A DNA stretch of 64,000 nt, from the NCBI GenBank assembly GCA_037176705.1, contig JBAWUJ010000093.1:186001-250000 (forward strand), given 5' to 3'. Within the stretch, counting starts at the first letter, position 1; each line of letters starts with the position of its first letter. Below are positions 12,205-22,552 of this stretch, piece by piece. A program made the position numbers and the translations under genes. Under the pieces are notes generated by a model that was not told where the DNA came from, did not search any database, and saw nothing but the letters and a program-made list of their open reading frames with translations. The DNA comes from Molossus alvarezi. Lineage: Eukaryota; Chordata; Mammalia; Chiroptera; Molossidae.

Positions 12205-12325
12205 TGTATTTTTCATTAATCAATTTCTTTTTGTTACAGATCTTTCTCATGTTTCACCCCTAGAAACCTTCTTCTCAATACCTACCACCTCACAGCATTG
12301 TTGTCTATGTCCACTGGTTATATAT
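12205..12325 (-). mobile_element. L1 3'UTR stub
   Basis: The stretch TTTTTGTTACAGATCTTTCTC...GTTGTCTATGTCCACTGGTTATA is the start of a bat L1 3' end in reverse. It stops after about 120 bp where the tail of L1-A starts. It is a very short L1 remnant into whose vicinity the longer L1-A inserted. Confidence 0.75.
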
Positions 12326-15300
12326 TTTTTTTATTTAACTGATTTCTTTATTTTTGTTACAGATGTTTCTCCCTTTCCCTCCAGTGATACCCACCTCCCA
12401 AACCCTCCCCACCCTGTTCCCAGCTGTGTTGTTCATGTCCATTGTTCATGCATACATGCATATAAGTTCTGTGGTTTATTTCTCCCCCACCATCCCTTCT
12501 TTGGGGGATTGACAGTCTGTATTCTACTTCCACATCTCTGGGACAACCATATTCCTCAGACTGTTATGTTCATTATATTCCACAAATAAGTGAGATCATA
12601 TGATACTCGTCTTTCGCTGTTTGGCTTGCTTCACTTAGATAATACTTTCCAGGTCCCCCAATGTTGTCTCAAAGAATAGGAGATCTTTCTTTTTACAGCT
12701 GCATAGTACTCCATTGTGTATATGTACCGCCACTTTTTTATCCATTCGTCAACTGATGAACATTTGAGCTGTCTCTAAATTTTAGCTATTGTAAATAGTG
12801 CTGCTACAAACATGGGGGTACATATATTCTTTCTGATTGGTGTTTCAGGCTTCTTAGAGTATATTCCTAGAAGTGTGATTACCTGGTCAAGAAGCAGTTC
12901 AATTATTAACTTTTTGAGATAATACCATATTGTTTTCTATAGTGGCTCACCAGTTTGCATTCCCACCAGAGCTATACTATAGTCTCCTTTTCTCCACACC
13001 CTCAACAAAACTTGTTGTTTGATGATTTGTTGAGGGTGGCCATTCTGACAGGTGTGAGGAGATACCTCATTGTTGTTTTAATTTGCATCTCTCTGATGAT
13101 AAGTGACATTGAGCATTTCTTCATATGTCTCTTAGCCATTTTATGTCTTGTTTGGAGAGGTGTCTATTTAGTCCCTCTGCCTATTTTTTAATAGGGTTCT
13201 TTGTCTTCATTTGGTTGAGTTGTGTAAGCACTCCATATATATTGGAAGGTAACCCCTTACCTGATATATCAATGGCAATTATTCTCTCCCATACATTGGG
13301 TGGCCTTTCCATTTTGATGATTGTTTCTTTGGCTATGCAGAAGCTTTTTAGTTTCATTTTCTCCATTGTTTCTGTTGCCTTAGGTGATATATCAGTGAAA
13401 ATTCTGCTGCATTTGAGGTCTGAAATTTTGTTGTCTATAGTTTCTTGTAGAATTTTTATGGATTCATGAGTCACATTTAAATCTTTTATTTATTTTTAGT
13501 TTATTCTTGTGTACGGTGTAAGTTGATGGTCTACTTTCATTTTTGTGCACGTAGCTGTCCAGTTTTCTCAACACCATTTATTAAAGAGGCTGTCTTTACT
13601 CCACTGTATGCTTTGGCCAACTTTGTCAAATATTGATTGAGCATATTGCCATGGGTCCATTTCTGGCTTCTCTGTTCTGTTTCACTGGTCTATATGCCTG
13701 TTCTTGTGCCAGTACAAGGCTGTTTTAATTACAGTGGCTTTGTAGTATAAACTGAAATCTGGTAATGTGATCCCTCTAACTTTATTCTTCTTTTTCAAGA
13801 TTGCTGTGACTATCTGAGGTCTTTTTGGTTTGATACAAACTTTTGAAGTATTTGTTCCAGTTCTGTGAAGTATGTCATTAGTATTTTGATGGAGATTACA
13901 TTGAATCTATAGATTGCTTTGGGTAGTATGGACATTTTAATGATGTTAATTCTTCCAATCCTTGAACAAGGTATATGCTTCCACTTTTTTATATCTTCCT
14001 CTAATTCTTTTTTTCAATGACCTGTAGTTTTCTGTGAATAGGTCCTTTATTCCTATAATTAAGTTTATTTCTTGGTATCTTAATTTTTTTTTGCTGCAAT
14101 GGTAAATGGGATTGTTCTTTCAATTTCTCTTTCTGTGAGTTCATCATTGGTGTATAAGAATGCCATCAATTTCTTGAAGTTAATTATGTATCTTGCTACT
14201 TTTCCAAATTCATTTATTAAGTCTAGTAAATTTTTGATGGAGTCTTTGGGGTTTTCTACGTATAGTATCATGTCATCTGCAAATAATGACAGCTTCACTT
14301 TCTCCTTTCCCATTTGGATCCCCTTTATATTTTCTCATGTCTGATTGCTGTGGCTAAGACTTCCAATACTATGTTAAATAAGAGTGGCAAAAGTGAACAT
14401 CTTTGCCTTGTTCCTGTTCTTAAGGAATATGTTTTAATTATTGCCCATTGAGAATGATGTTGGCTGTAGGTCTTTCATATATGGCCTTTATTATGTCGCG
14501 ATATGATCCCTCTATTCTCTCATAGCTGATTGCTTTTATCAGAAATGTGTGCTGGATTTTGTCGAATGATTTTAAGCATCTATTGATATGATCATATGAT
14601 TTTCATTTTGTTAATGTGGTGTATCACATTTGTTGATTTGCAAATATTGTACCAGCCTTACATCCCTGGGATGACTCCCTCTTGGTCATGGTGAATAATA
14701 GTTTTTGATATATTGCTGAATTTGATTTGCTAGTATTTTGTTCAGGATTTTAACATCTATGTTCATCTGGGGTGTAGGTCTGTAGTTTTCCTTCCTCGTA
14801 GTGTCTTTTTTGGTTTGGGAATTAGAATTATGCTGGCCTCATAAAATGAGTTTGTAAGTTTTCCTTTCTCTTACATTTTTTTGAAATAGTTTGAGGAGAA
14901 TAGGTGTTAGTTCTTCTTTGAATGTTTGGTAAAACCCTCTCATGAAGCCATCTGGGCCTGGGCTTTGTTGGCTGGGAGAGTCTTGATTACATCTTCAATT
15001 TTCTGTTGTTATTGGTCTGGTCAAGTTTTCTAACTCTTCCCAGTTTAGTTTTGGGAGACTATGGATTTCTAGAAATTGGCCTGTTTTCTTATATTGTCAA
15101 ATTTGTTGCGGTATAATTGTTCATAATATTTGTTATCAATCCAGTGTATATCTGTGGTGTCAGTTATTATTTCTCCTCTTTCATTTATGTTTTTGTGTAT
15201 TTTGGTTCTCTTTGTCTCTTGGTGAATCTATCTAAGGTTACATCAATTTTGTTTATCTTTTTAAAGAACCAGCTCTGTGTTTCATTGTTCTTTTTAATTG

Positions 15301-15858
15301 TTTTTTGGTCTCCTTATCATTTATTTTTGCTCTATCTTTACTATTTCCATCCTTCTACTTGCTCTAGGGTTTTATTTTTGTTTGTTTTTTAGTTCTCTAA
15401 GTTCTGAGGTTAAATAGTTTTTAAATTTTTTTTTATTTTTTTGCTTCTTCATGTAGGACTGTAGTGCTATGAACATCCCTCTCAGAACTGCTTTTGCTGC
15501 ATTCTTTAGATTTTGTGTGGTTGTGCGTTCATTTTCATTGGTTTTCAGTAAGTTTTTCATTTCTTCTTTGATGTCTATGGTAACCCATTTATATAGCCTC
15601 CATGTTTTTAATTCTTTTTGCATGTTCTTGTTGCAGTTGATTTCTAGTTGAATGCAATTGTGATCTGAGAAGATGCTTCATATGATTTCAATCTACTTGA
15701 ACTTGTAGAGACTTAGTTTGTGTCCTAACATGTGGTCTATCTTTGAGAATGTCTAATATGCACTTGAGAAGCATGTGAAGTCTGCAATTTTGGGGTGTAA
15801 TTCTTTGTAGGTAGCTATTAAATCCATTTGATCTAGCGCTTCATTTAGGGTCTCTGTA

Positions 15859-15874
15859 TCCTTGTTAATTTTTT
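15859..15874. repeat. Target-site duplication of L1-B, left copy
   Basis: TCCTTGTTAATTTTTT, identical to 17266-17281. It lies next to the reverse poly-A end of L1-B and matches the L1-A ORF2 sequence at the insertion point. Confidence 0.95.
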
Positions 15875-17265
15875 ATTAATTAATTAATTAATTAATTAAT
15901 TTTTGTTACAGATATTTCTCCTTTTCCCCCCACTTATTCTCTCCTTCCTCTCGCTCCCTGCCCTCTCCCCAGCTTTGTTGTCCATGTCCATTGTTCATGC
16001 ATACATGCATATAAGTTCTGTGGTTTATCTCTCCTTCACCACTCCCTCTTCTGGAGATTGTCAGTCTGTACCCCACCTCCATATCTCTGGGACTACCCCA
16101 TTCCTTAGACAGTTATGTTCATTATATTTTACAAATAAGTGAGATTATATGATACTTGTCTTTGTCTGTTTGGCTTGTTTTGCTTAGAATAATAGTTTCC
16201 AGGTCCCTCCATGTAGTCTCAAAGGATAAGAGAGCTTTGTTTCTTACAGCTGCATAGTACTCCATTGTGTATATGTACCACAACTTTTTTATACATTCAC
16301 CTACTGATGGACACTTGGAATGTTTCCAGATCTTAGCTATTGTAAATAGTGCTGCTACACACATGGGGGTATATATATTCTTTATGATTGGTGTTTCAGG
16401 CTTCTTAGAGTATATTCCTAGAAGTAGAATCACTGGGTCAAATGGAAGTTCAATTTTTAATTTTTGAGGCAACACCATATTGTTTTTCATAGTGACTGCA
16501 CCAGTCTGCATTCCCACCAGCAAAGTACTAGAGTCCCCTTTTCTCTACACCCTTGCCAACACTTGTTGTTTAATGATTTGTTAATGGCGGCCATTCTGAT
16601 AGGTGTGAGGTGATACCGCATTGTTGTTTTAATTTGCATCTCTCTGATGATTAGTGATAATGAGCATTTCTTCATATGTCTCTTAGTCATTTGTATGTCC
16701 TATTTGGAGACATGTCTATTTAGTTCCTCTGCTCATTTTTCAATTGGTTCTTTGTCTTTCTTTTGTTGAGTTGTATGAGCACATTATATATATTGGAAAT
16801 TAACCCCTTATCTGATACATCATTGGCAATTATGCTCTTTCATACAGTGGGTAGCCTTTTTATTTTGCTGATTGCATCTTTCACTGTGCAGAAGCTTTTG
16901 AGTTTGATATAGTCCCGTATGTTCATTTTCTTCTTTGTTTCTATTGCCTAGGTGATGTATCAGTGAAAATTCTGCTGTGTATGATATCTGAAATATTGTT
17001 ACCTACAGTGTCTTCTAGGATTTTATGGATTCATGCATCACATTTAAGTATTTTATCAATTTTGAGTGTATTCTTGTGTATCGTGTAGGTTGATGGTCTA
17101 GTTTCATTTTTCTGCGTGTAGGTGTCCAATTTTCCCAACACCATTTTTTAAATAGGCTGTCTTTATTGCACTGTATCCTCTAGCCACATTTGTCAAATAT
17201 TAATTTTTGCATATTGCTTTGGGTCCATTTCTGGGTTCTCTGTTCTGTTCCACTTGTCTATATGC
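15875..17265 (-). mobile_element. L1-B: 5'-truncated L1 inserted in L1-A
   Basis: A 1.39-kb L1 on the minus strand. It starts with an ATTA-repeat tail at 15875-15900 and runs through the 3'UTR and the ORF2 C-terminal third. It ends abruptly at 17265, where L1-A ORF2 resumes. The 16-bp perfect duplication, A-rich tail and 5' truncation are standard marks of target-primed reverse transcription. The target strand has the expected TTTT/A-like context. It is younger than L1-A by nesting. Confidence 0.95.
16122..17265 (-). pseudogene. L1-B ORF2 C-terminal fragment
   Basis: The stop complement is at 16122-16124. The reading frame is open over 16122-16523 and, after a shift, 16487-16690. The C-terminus ends in ISLICKI. 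The Cys/His-rich segment is present ([11 protein letters not shown]...CWWECR). Everything upstream of the mid-RT is missing because of 5' truncation, so this was never able to make full ORF2p. Confidence 0.85.
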
Positions 17266-17281
17266 TCCTTGTTAATTTTTT
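17266..17281. repeat. Target-site duplication of L1-B, right copy
   Basis: TCCTTGTTAATTTTTT, identical to 15859-15874. L1-A ORF2 continues directly after it with GTCTAGAAGATCTACC. Confidence 0.95.
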
Positions 17282-17795
17282 GTCTAGAAGATCTACCCAA
17301 TGATGTAAACGAGGTATTGAAATCCCCTCCTATTTATTGTATTACTATTATTTACTTCTTTGATGTCCTCCCAAATATTTTTAATATATTTTGGTACTTC
17401 TATATTGGATGCATATATGTTTTCCAAGGTTATATCTTCCTATTGGATAGATTCTTTCAATATTATTTAGTGTCCGTCTTTGTCTCTAGTTATGGTCTTC
17501 ATTTTGAAGTCTACATTATCAAATATGAGCATTGCTACCCCAGCTTTTTTTAGCTATTTATTTGCTTGAAAGATTTTTTTCCATACCTTCACTTTCCACC
17601 TATGTGAGTCTTTTGTAGTGAGGTAGGTCTCTTGTAGACAACATATATCTGAGTCATGTTTTCTTATCCAGTCAGCTACTCGGTGTGTTTTTATTGCAGC
17701 ATTCAAACCATTCACATTAAAGTGATAATTGATATGTACTTATTTATTGCCATTTTTGTTTAGTGTTATGTTTTTCTTCCTATTTTTTTTTACTA

Positions 17796-18695
17796 ATTAT
17801 AGCATTTTTTTTTTAGCATATCTTGAAGTGCTGGTTTGGTGTTAATAACTTCCCTTAGTGCCCTCCGCCCCCCCCCCCCCCGGTCTGGAAAGCTCTTTAT
17901 TTGTCCTCTTATTTTGAATGATACCCTTGCTGGGTACAATAGTCTTGGACTCAGATTTTTGTTTTTTATGACCTTGATTATTTCATGTCACCTCCTTTGG
18001 TCCTTTAGCATTTCTGTTTAGAAGTCAGCTGAGAGCCTTTTGAGGTTTTCTTTGTAGGTAACCTGTTGCTTATCTCTTGCTGCCTTCTTTATTCTTTGTC
18101 TAATTTTTGGCAATTTAATTATTATGTGTCTTGGTGTGGGCCTGTTTGGGTTCTTCTAACTTGGGGCTCTCTGTGCTTCTTGAACTTGAATGCCTCTTAC
18201 TTCACCCAAGTTAGGAAAGTTTTCTGTCACTATTTCTTCAAATATATTCTCTAATCTTGCCATTTTTTTCCTCTTCTGGGACTCCTATAATGTGAATGTT
18301 ATTGCATTTCCTTTTGTCCCACATTTCTTTTAAGCTGTCTTCATATTTTTTAGTTTTTTTTTTTTTTTTTTCTTAAGATTTTCTGATTGGTTGAGTTTTT
18401 TCTACTCTGTCTTCTAATTCACTGATCTGGTCCTCAGCTTCCTCTACTCTTCTGGTTAGTCCTTCCATTGTGTTCTTAATTTCTGCTATCTCATTCTTCA
18501 TTTCCACTTGGTTGCTTTTCAATGTTTCTATATCACTACTCATGGTGCTGATGTCCTTACTCATGCTATTGAGCTTTCTCAAGATCATGGCTCTAACTCT
18601 ACCTCTGATAATTTGCTTAGCTGCCTTTCATTGATCTCATCTTCGATAGAGCTCTTTGTCTTTTTCATTTGGGATTTGTTTCTTTGTTTCACCAT
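17796..18695 (-). pseudogene. L1-A ORF1 (RNA-binding protein), broken
   Basis: ORF1p is the trimeric RNA chaperone that coats L1 RNA. The initiator complement CAT is at 18693-18695. The longest open piece, 18373-18588, encodes a coiled-coil-like heptad region (ILRKLNSMSKDIS...EEAEDQISELEDRVEK). The C-terminal RNA-binding part is decayed. Near the end, at 17868-17881, a run of 14 C replaces the A/T run found at this site in the sister copies. Confidence 0.85.
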
Positions 18696-19767
18696 TTTTA
18701 ATATCTCAGTGGGTTTTTAGAAGCTGCCAAATGTTCCCTATACATGTTGGTGTCTGCTATTTGTGGCTCCTTCTACTGGGTTTGGATGAGCCTCGGTGGA
18801 TCCACGTTAAACACCACTATCAAGTCTTTCTTTCCTGGGTAGATTTGCAAGCCCAGGAAAGGTTCAGTTATTGTCTAGGTTTTTCCTGGTGCCCAGTAGT
18901 CTCAGTTACTCAGTGCCTTGGAATGTATCCCTGGTGTTCTGCATAAAAGGCTTACCAGAGGGTGAGATAAAAGCTTGTTGTTAATGAGCCTAAATTTGCA
19001 TTAATTTGCCTCACCTGGGAAAGGCTGAATCTCAGAGGGGATGGGGGAGCTGCTGCTTTTCCCCACAGCTTTGGGAAGGAGCATCTGGCCACCATCCTTT
19101 GTGGCCGCAACTCAGCAAATACTGAATGTCCTCCAAATCCTGGGTGTCCCCACAGTGTTCCAGCACAGTTTGCCCTCCCTCTGCTGTAACCCCCAGGTGA
19201 GTGGCAATGGCTATTTTAGTGCTATGTCTCAGCTCTCTGTGCTGTGGAGTGGTCTTGGTCTTTATTCTTCAAGGGTGCTGATCATGGCTAAGACTTCTGC
19301 TGTCTATGACCACCCAGACTGCCTCCCTCTTGTGCTTCCAAAGATCCTACCAATGTTCCTGGTTTTATGGTCCTGTCCTGCTGCTTTTCTGTTCCTTTGT
19401 TCAGAGGATTTGTCTTTATTTTAGTTGTAATTCCCCTTGGTACAGGGAGATCGTTTGTGAAGCTTCTATTCACTTCGCCTGCTTTTTCAAATCCTCTATA
19501 GCTATCTTGTGCACAGCTGGTTCACACAGGCCTTTCTGGTGCTCCTGCACACTTCAGGTCCCACGGGTAACTGGATCTCACAATCCCTTTGGGGTTCCGG
19601 CTCTATGCCTATTTTTGGCTGCTGGGTGACACAGACTTCTGTGGTGCATCTGCTCCCCGCATGTCCCGTTGGTAACTAGATGGCACAGTCCCGTCTGGGT
19701 CATGCAGGCCTCTTTGGTGCTTCAGCACACTGCATGTCTCGCGGGTAACTAGAATCCACAGTCTCTG
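18696..19767 (-). promoter_or_regulatory. L1-A 5'UTR with tandem units
   Basis: Leader of L1-A in reverse. The ORF1-proximal part (18696-19440) matches L1-C and L1-F. Then comes the shared module (GTAATTCCCCTTGGTACAGGGAG...TTCTATTCACTTC, about 19426-19478), and then tandem units with GTAACT anchors at 19567, 19672 and 19745 (spacings 105 and 73 bp). L1-C and L1-F show the same 105-then-73 spacing. The array is cut at 19767. By analogy with mouse L1 monomers, promoter activity is likely but is inferred. Confidence 0.75.
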
Positions 19768-19873
19768 CTTCCCTTTATTGATTTGAGAGAGACAGAGAAA
19801 ATGAGAGGGAAAGAGACAGAAAAACATCTATGAGAGAGAATATCAAGTGGCCTCCTCCCACATGGCCCCCCAC
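19481..19873 (+). repeat. Inverted repeat, left arm (393 bp)
   Basis: The reverse complement of 20238-20630 aligns over 393 bp with no gap. I count about four mismatches: two at 19500-19501, one near 19628 and one near 19826. The arm contains the end of the L1-A 5'UTR tandem array and the first 100 bp of the adjacent Ves SINE. Confidence 0.93.
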
Positions 19874-19976
19874 TGTGGATCAGACCCACAACCTGGGCAT
19901 GTGTCTTTGCCAGAAATCAAATTGGCGATCTCTTGGTGCATGAGTCGATGCTCAACCACTGAGCCACACTGGCCAG
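19774..19976 (-). mobile_element. Ves SINE
   Basis: Reverse orientation: TTATTGATTTGAGAGAGACAGAG (tail and CT tract), then GATCAGACCCACAACCTGGGCATG, then GATGCTCAACCACTGAGCCACACTGGCCAG (tRNA-like head). The first 100 bp are copied in the right arm of the inverted repeat. It sits exactly at the broken 5' edge of L1-A. Confidence 0.9.
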
Positions 19977-20237
19977 ACTCCTCTGCCCATTTTAAATTGG
20001 GATGTTTTGTCTTTTTTTGTTGAGTTGTATGAGTACTCTATATATTTTGGAAGTTAATCCCTTATGTGCTGTATCATTGGCAGTTATGCTGTCCCATAGA
20101 GTGGGTTCCCTTTTCATTTTTGATGCTTTTTTCTTGTGCTGTGCAGAAGCATTTGAGTTTGATGTAGTGCCATTCATTATCTTTGTTTGATTGTTTGATT
20201 CTCTTGCTTTAGGCATGTTTGATTGTTTGATTCTCTT
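19977..20237 (-). mobile_element. Older L1 ORF2 3'-region fragment
   Basis: CCTCTGCCCATTTTAAATTGGGATG...GTTGAGTTGTATGAGTACTCTATATATTTTGGAAGTTAATCCC is the C-terminal third of L1 ORF2 in reverse, from a mid-age family distinct from L1-A. It forms most of the spacer between the inverted-repeat arms. Near its end the 22-bp word GTTTGATTGTTTGATTCTCTTG occurs twice (20185-20206 and 20217-20238), right at the junction with the right arm. Confidence 0.8.
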
Positions 20238-20630
20238 GTGGGGGGCCATGTGGGAGGAGGCCACTTGATATTCTCTCTCATAGATATTTTTCTGTCTCTT
20301 TCCCTCTCATTTTCTCTGTCTCTCTCAAATCAATAAAGGGAAGCAGAGACTGTGGATTCTAGTTACCCGCGAGACATGCAGTGTGCTGAAGCACCAAAGA
20401 GGCCTGCATGACCCAGACGGGACTGTGCCATCTAGTTACCAACGGGACATGCGGGGAGCAGATGCACCACAGAAGTCTGTGCCACCCAGCAGCCAAAAAT
20501 AGGCATAGAGCCGGAACCCCAAAGGGATTGTGAGATCCAGTTACCCGTGGGACCTGAAGTGTGCAGGAGCACCAGAAAGGCCTGTGTGAACCAGCTGTGC
20601 ACAAGATAGGCATAGAGGATTTGAAAAAGC
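20238..20630 (-). repeat. Inverted repeat, right arm (393 bp)
   Basis: Inverted copy of 19481-19873 (see the left arm). In this arm the L1 5'UTR units and the Ves tail read in the opposite orientation. The outer edge at 20630 abuts an ancient L1 3'UTR and the inner edge abuts the 22-bp duplicated word. The spacer is 364 bp (19874-20237). An RNA crossing both arms could fold into a hairpin of nearly 400 bp. Confidence 0.93.
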
Positions 20631-21078
20631 AGTATTTCATCTTTTCTTAAGACTGAGTAGTATTTTATTATATATATGTATATATAGTAATATACACACA
20701 CATATACATACACATCACATCTTCTCTTTCCAATCCTCTATCGAAGGACATTTTGTCTCCATGTCTTGGCCATGTGAATAATGCTTCAATAAACACGGGG
20801 TGCAATTATCTTTGTGAATAAGTGTTTTTGAGGTTTTTTGGCAGATACCAAGAAGGTGGATTTCTGGGTCATATGGTAACTTTAATCTTAATTGTTTGAG
20901 GAATCACCATAGTGGCTGTACCAGTTTGCATTCTCATCAACAGTGAATGAAGGTTCCTTTTACTCCACAACCTCTCCAACAATTTTTATTACCTGTCTTG
21001 TTGATAACAGCTGTTCTATATAGGTGTGAAGTGTTTTCTCATTGCAGTTTTGATTTGCATTTTTCCAACTACCAGTGA
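20631..21078 (-). mobile_element. Ancient L1 3' end (left half of a split element)
   Basis: GACTGAGTAGTATTTTATT, ATGTCTTGGCCATGTGAATAATGCTTCAATAAACA, TGGGTCATATGGTAAC, AATCACCATAGTGGCTGTACCAG and TTTTGATTTGCATTTT are the 3'UTR and ORF2 end of an old mammalian L1 in reverse. The sequence that should come next appears at 31777, so the element was split by about 10.7 kb of later insertions. A short TATA-rich/ACAC stretch lies at 20660-20712. Confidence 0.85.
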
Positions 21079-21800
21079 AGTTGAAAATATCACCTCACAC
21101 CTGTCAGAATGGCTGCCATCAACAAGTAATCAAACAACAAGTGTTTGAGAGGGTATGGAGAAAAGGGAACTCTAGTACACTGTTAGTGGGAATGCAGACT
21201 CATACAGCTACTATGAAAAACAATATGGTGTTACCTCAAAAAATTAACAATTGAATTGCTATTTGACCCAGTGATCCCACTTATAGAAATATACTTGAAA
21301 AGCCTGAAACACGAACCAGAAAGAATATATATACCCCCATGTTCATAGCAGCACTATTTACAATAGCTAATATCTGGAAACAGCCCAAATGTCCATCAGT
21401 AGGCAAATGGATAAAAATCTGTGGTACATATACACAATGGAGTATTATGCAGCTGTAAGAAAGAAATATTTCTTTTTTTTAGAAAGATGACATGGAGAGA
21501 ACTGGAAAGTGTCATTCTAAGTGAAACAAGCCAAACAGAAAGACAAGTATCATATCTCACTTATTTGTGGAATATAATAAACATAACAGTCTGAGGAATG
21601 GTGTAGTCCCAGAGACGTGGAAGTGGGTACAGACTGACAATCCCCAGAAGAGGGGGTTGTGGGGGAGAGATAAACCACAGAACTTATATGCATGTATTCA
21701 TGAACAGTGGACATGGACAATAAAGCTGGGCACAGGACGGGGAGGGAGGGGGATAGGTATCAGTGCGGGGAAAAAAACTTCTGTAATAATTAAATTTGAA
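21079..21800 (+). mobile_element. L1 3' end, 5'-truncated
   Basis: Plus-strand bat L1 from the ORF2 C-terminus (CACCTCACACCTGTCAGAATGGC) through the 3'UTR (CAGTCTGAGGAATGG...AGACGTGGAAGTGGG...AACTTATATGCATG) to the A-rich end. It is inserted in the ancient minus-strand L1. It encodes only the decayed last 170 or so codons of ORF2. Confidence 0.87.
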
Positions 21801-21805
21801 AATAC

Positions 21806-22440
21806 ACTGTGGTAGGTATACACAATGGAGTACTATGCCGCTGTAAGAACAAAAGATCTCTTATCCTTTGAGTTGACATGGAGAGACCTGGAGAATATTA
21901 TGCTGAGTAAAATAAGCCAGTCAGAGAAAGATAAGTACCACATGATCTTACGTATTTATAGAATATGATGAACAAAATAAGGTGTCAATCATAATAGATC
22001 CAGAGTCGTAAAGTAGGGAACAGAATGACAAAATTTAGAGGGTTTGGAGATTGGGGGCTGGGAAGAATTAAATAAAAAACTTCTATGCATATCTGTGCAA
22101 CCAATGGACAAAGACATTAATTTGAGAAAACAGGAGGGAGTTGGGAGTGGGGACAAGGTATCACTGGGGAAAAAGTGGAGAAATCTGTAATACTTTCTTT
22201 TAAAAAAAATCCTTGATTGATTTTAGCAAGAAAGAAAGGAAAAGAAAAAGAGAGATAGAAATATCAATGAAAGAGAACATCAATTAGCTGCCTCCTGCAT
22301 ACCCCACACTGGGGATTTGGATCACAACTGGGGTATGTGCCCTGATCCAGAATCGAACCAGCAGCCTCTTGGTGGATGCCTCGATGTTCAACCACTGAGC
22401 CACATGGGCTGAACTATAATACTTTTGACAATAAAATAAA
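21806..22440 (+). mobile_element. Second, older L1 3' end with a Ves SINE in its tail
   Basis: Starts at GTGGTAGGTATACACAATGGAG and runs through a more diverged 3'UTR to ...CTGTAATACTTTTGACAATAAAATAAATAA. A minus-strand Ves SINE splits the tail; the word TAATACTTT is present on both sides of the SINE. It is a short, 5'-truncated copy directly behind another L1 3' end in the same orientation. Confidence 0.85.
22197..22416 (-). mobile_element. Ves SINE with target-site duplication
   Basis: Reverse Ves: A-rich tail complement, AGAAAGAAAGGAAAAG tract, CTGCCTCCTGCATACCCCACACTGGGGATTTGGATC, and GTTCAACCACTGAGCCACATGGGCT head. It is flanked by TAATACTTT at 22188-22196 and 22417-22425, a 9-bp duplication in the tail of the host L1. 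Confidence 0.92.
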
Positions 22441-22534
22441 TAAATATTCTTTCTGATTGGTGTTTCAGGCTTCTTAGGATATATTACTAAAAGTGTGATC
22501 ACTGGGTCAAATGGCAGTTCAATTTTTAATTTAA
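22441..22534 (-). mobile_element. Short inverted L1 piece
   Basis: About 94 bp reading as reverse L1 ORF2 end (CTTTCTGATTGGTGTTTCAGGCTTCTTAGG...ATCACTGGGTCAAATGGCAGTTC). It lies between two plus-strand L1s. It is too short to show a mechanism and may be a rearrangement scrap. Confidence 0.8.
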
Positions 22535-22552
22535 TAAATAAAAAGAAAACAT

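Larger units (their letters stand above)
12573..17753 (-). pseudogene. L1-A ORF2, interrupted by L1-B
   Basis: Initiator ATG complement at 17751-17753 and stop complement at 12573-12575. Without the nested L1 the span is about 3.77 kb, the usual ORF2 size. Open pieces include 14080-14313, with the RT catalytic loop FADD ([14 protein letters not shown]), and 13181-13474 in the C-terminal third. Many frameshifts and stops are present. Before decay it would have encoded the L1 endonuclease and reverse transcriptase. Confidence 0.88.
12326..19767 (-). mobile_element. L1-A: nearly full-length L1, split by L1-B
   Basis: Tail at about 12326, 3'UTR, ORF2 (12573-17753), inter-ORF spacer, ORF1 (about 17796-18695) and 5'UTR (18696-19767) in reverse order. 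The younger L1-B interrupts ORF2 at 15875-17265; removing it and one copy of its 16-bp duplication restores continuity. The 5'UTR ends at 19767 against a minus-strand Ves SINE, so the outermost 5' leader seen in L1-C and L1-F is missing. All frames are broken. The element also supplies most of the left arm of the 393-bp inverted repeat. Confidence 0.9.

Noticed and set aside
22441..22534. Twin-priming inversion of an L1
   Set aside because: In twin priming the inverted part sits upstream of its own 3' part. Here the inverted scrap follows the poly-A of one L1 and precedes the 5' end of another, so the geometry does not fit.
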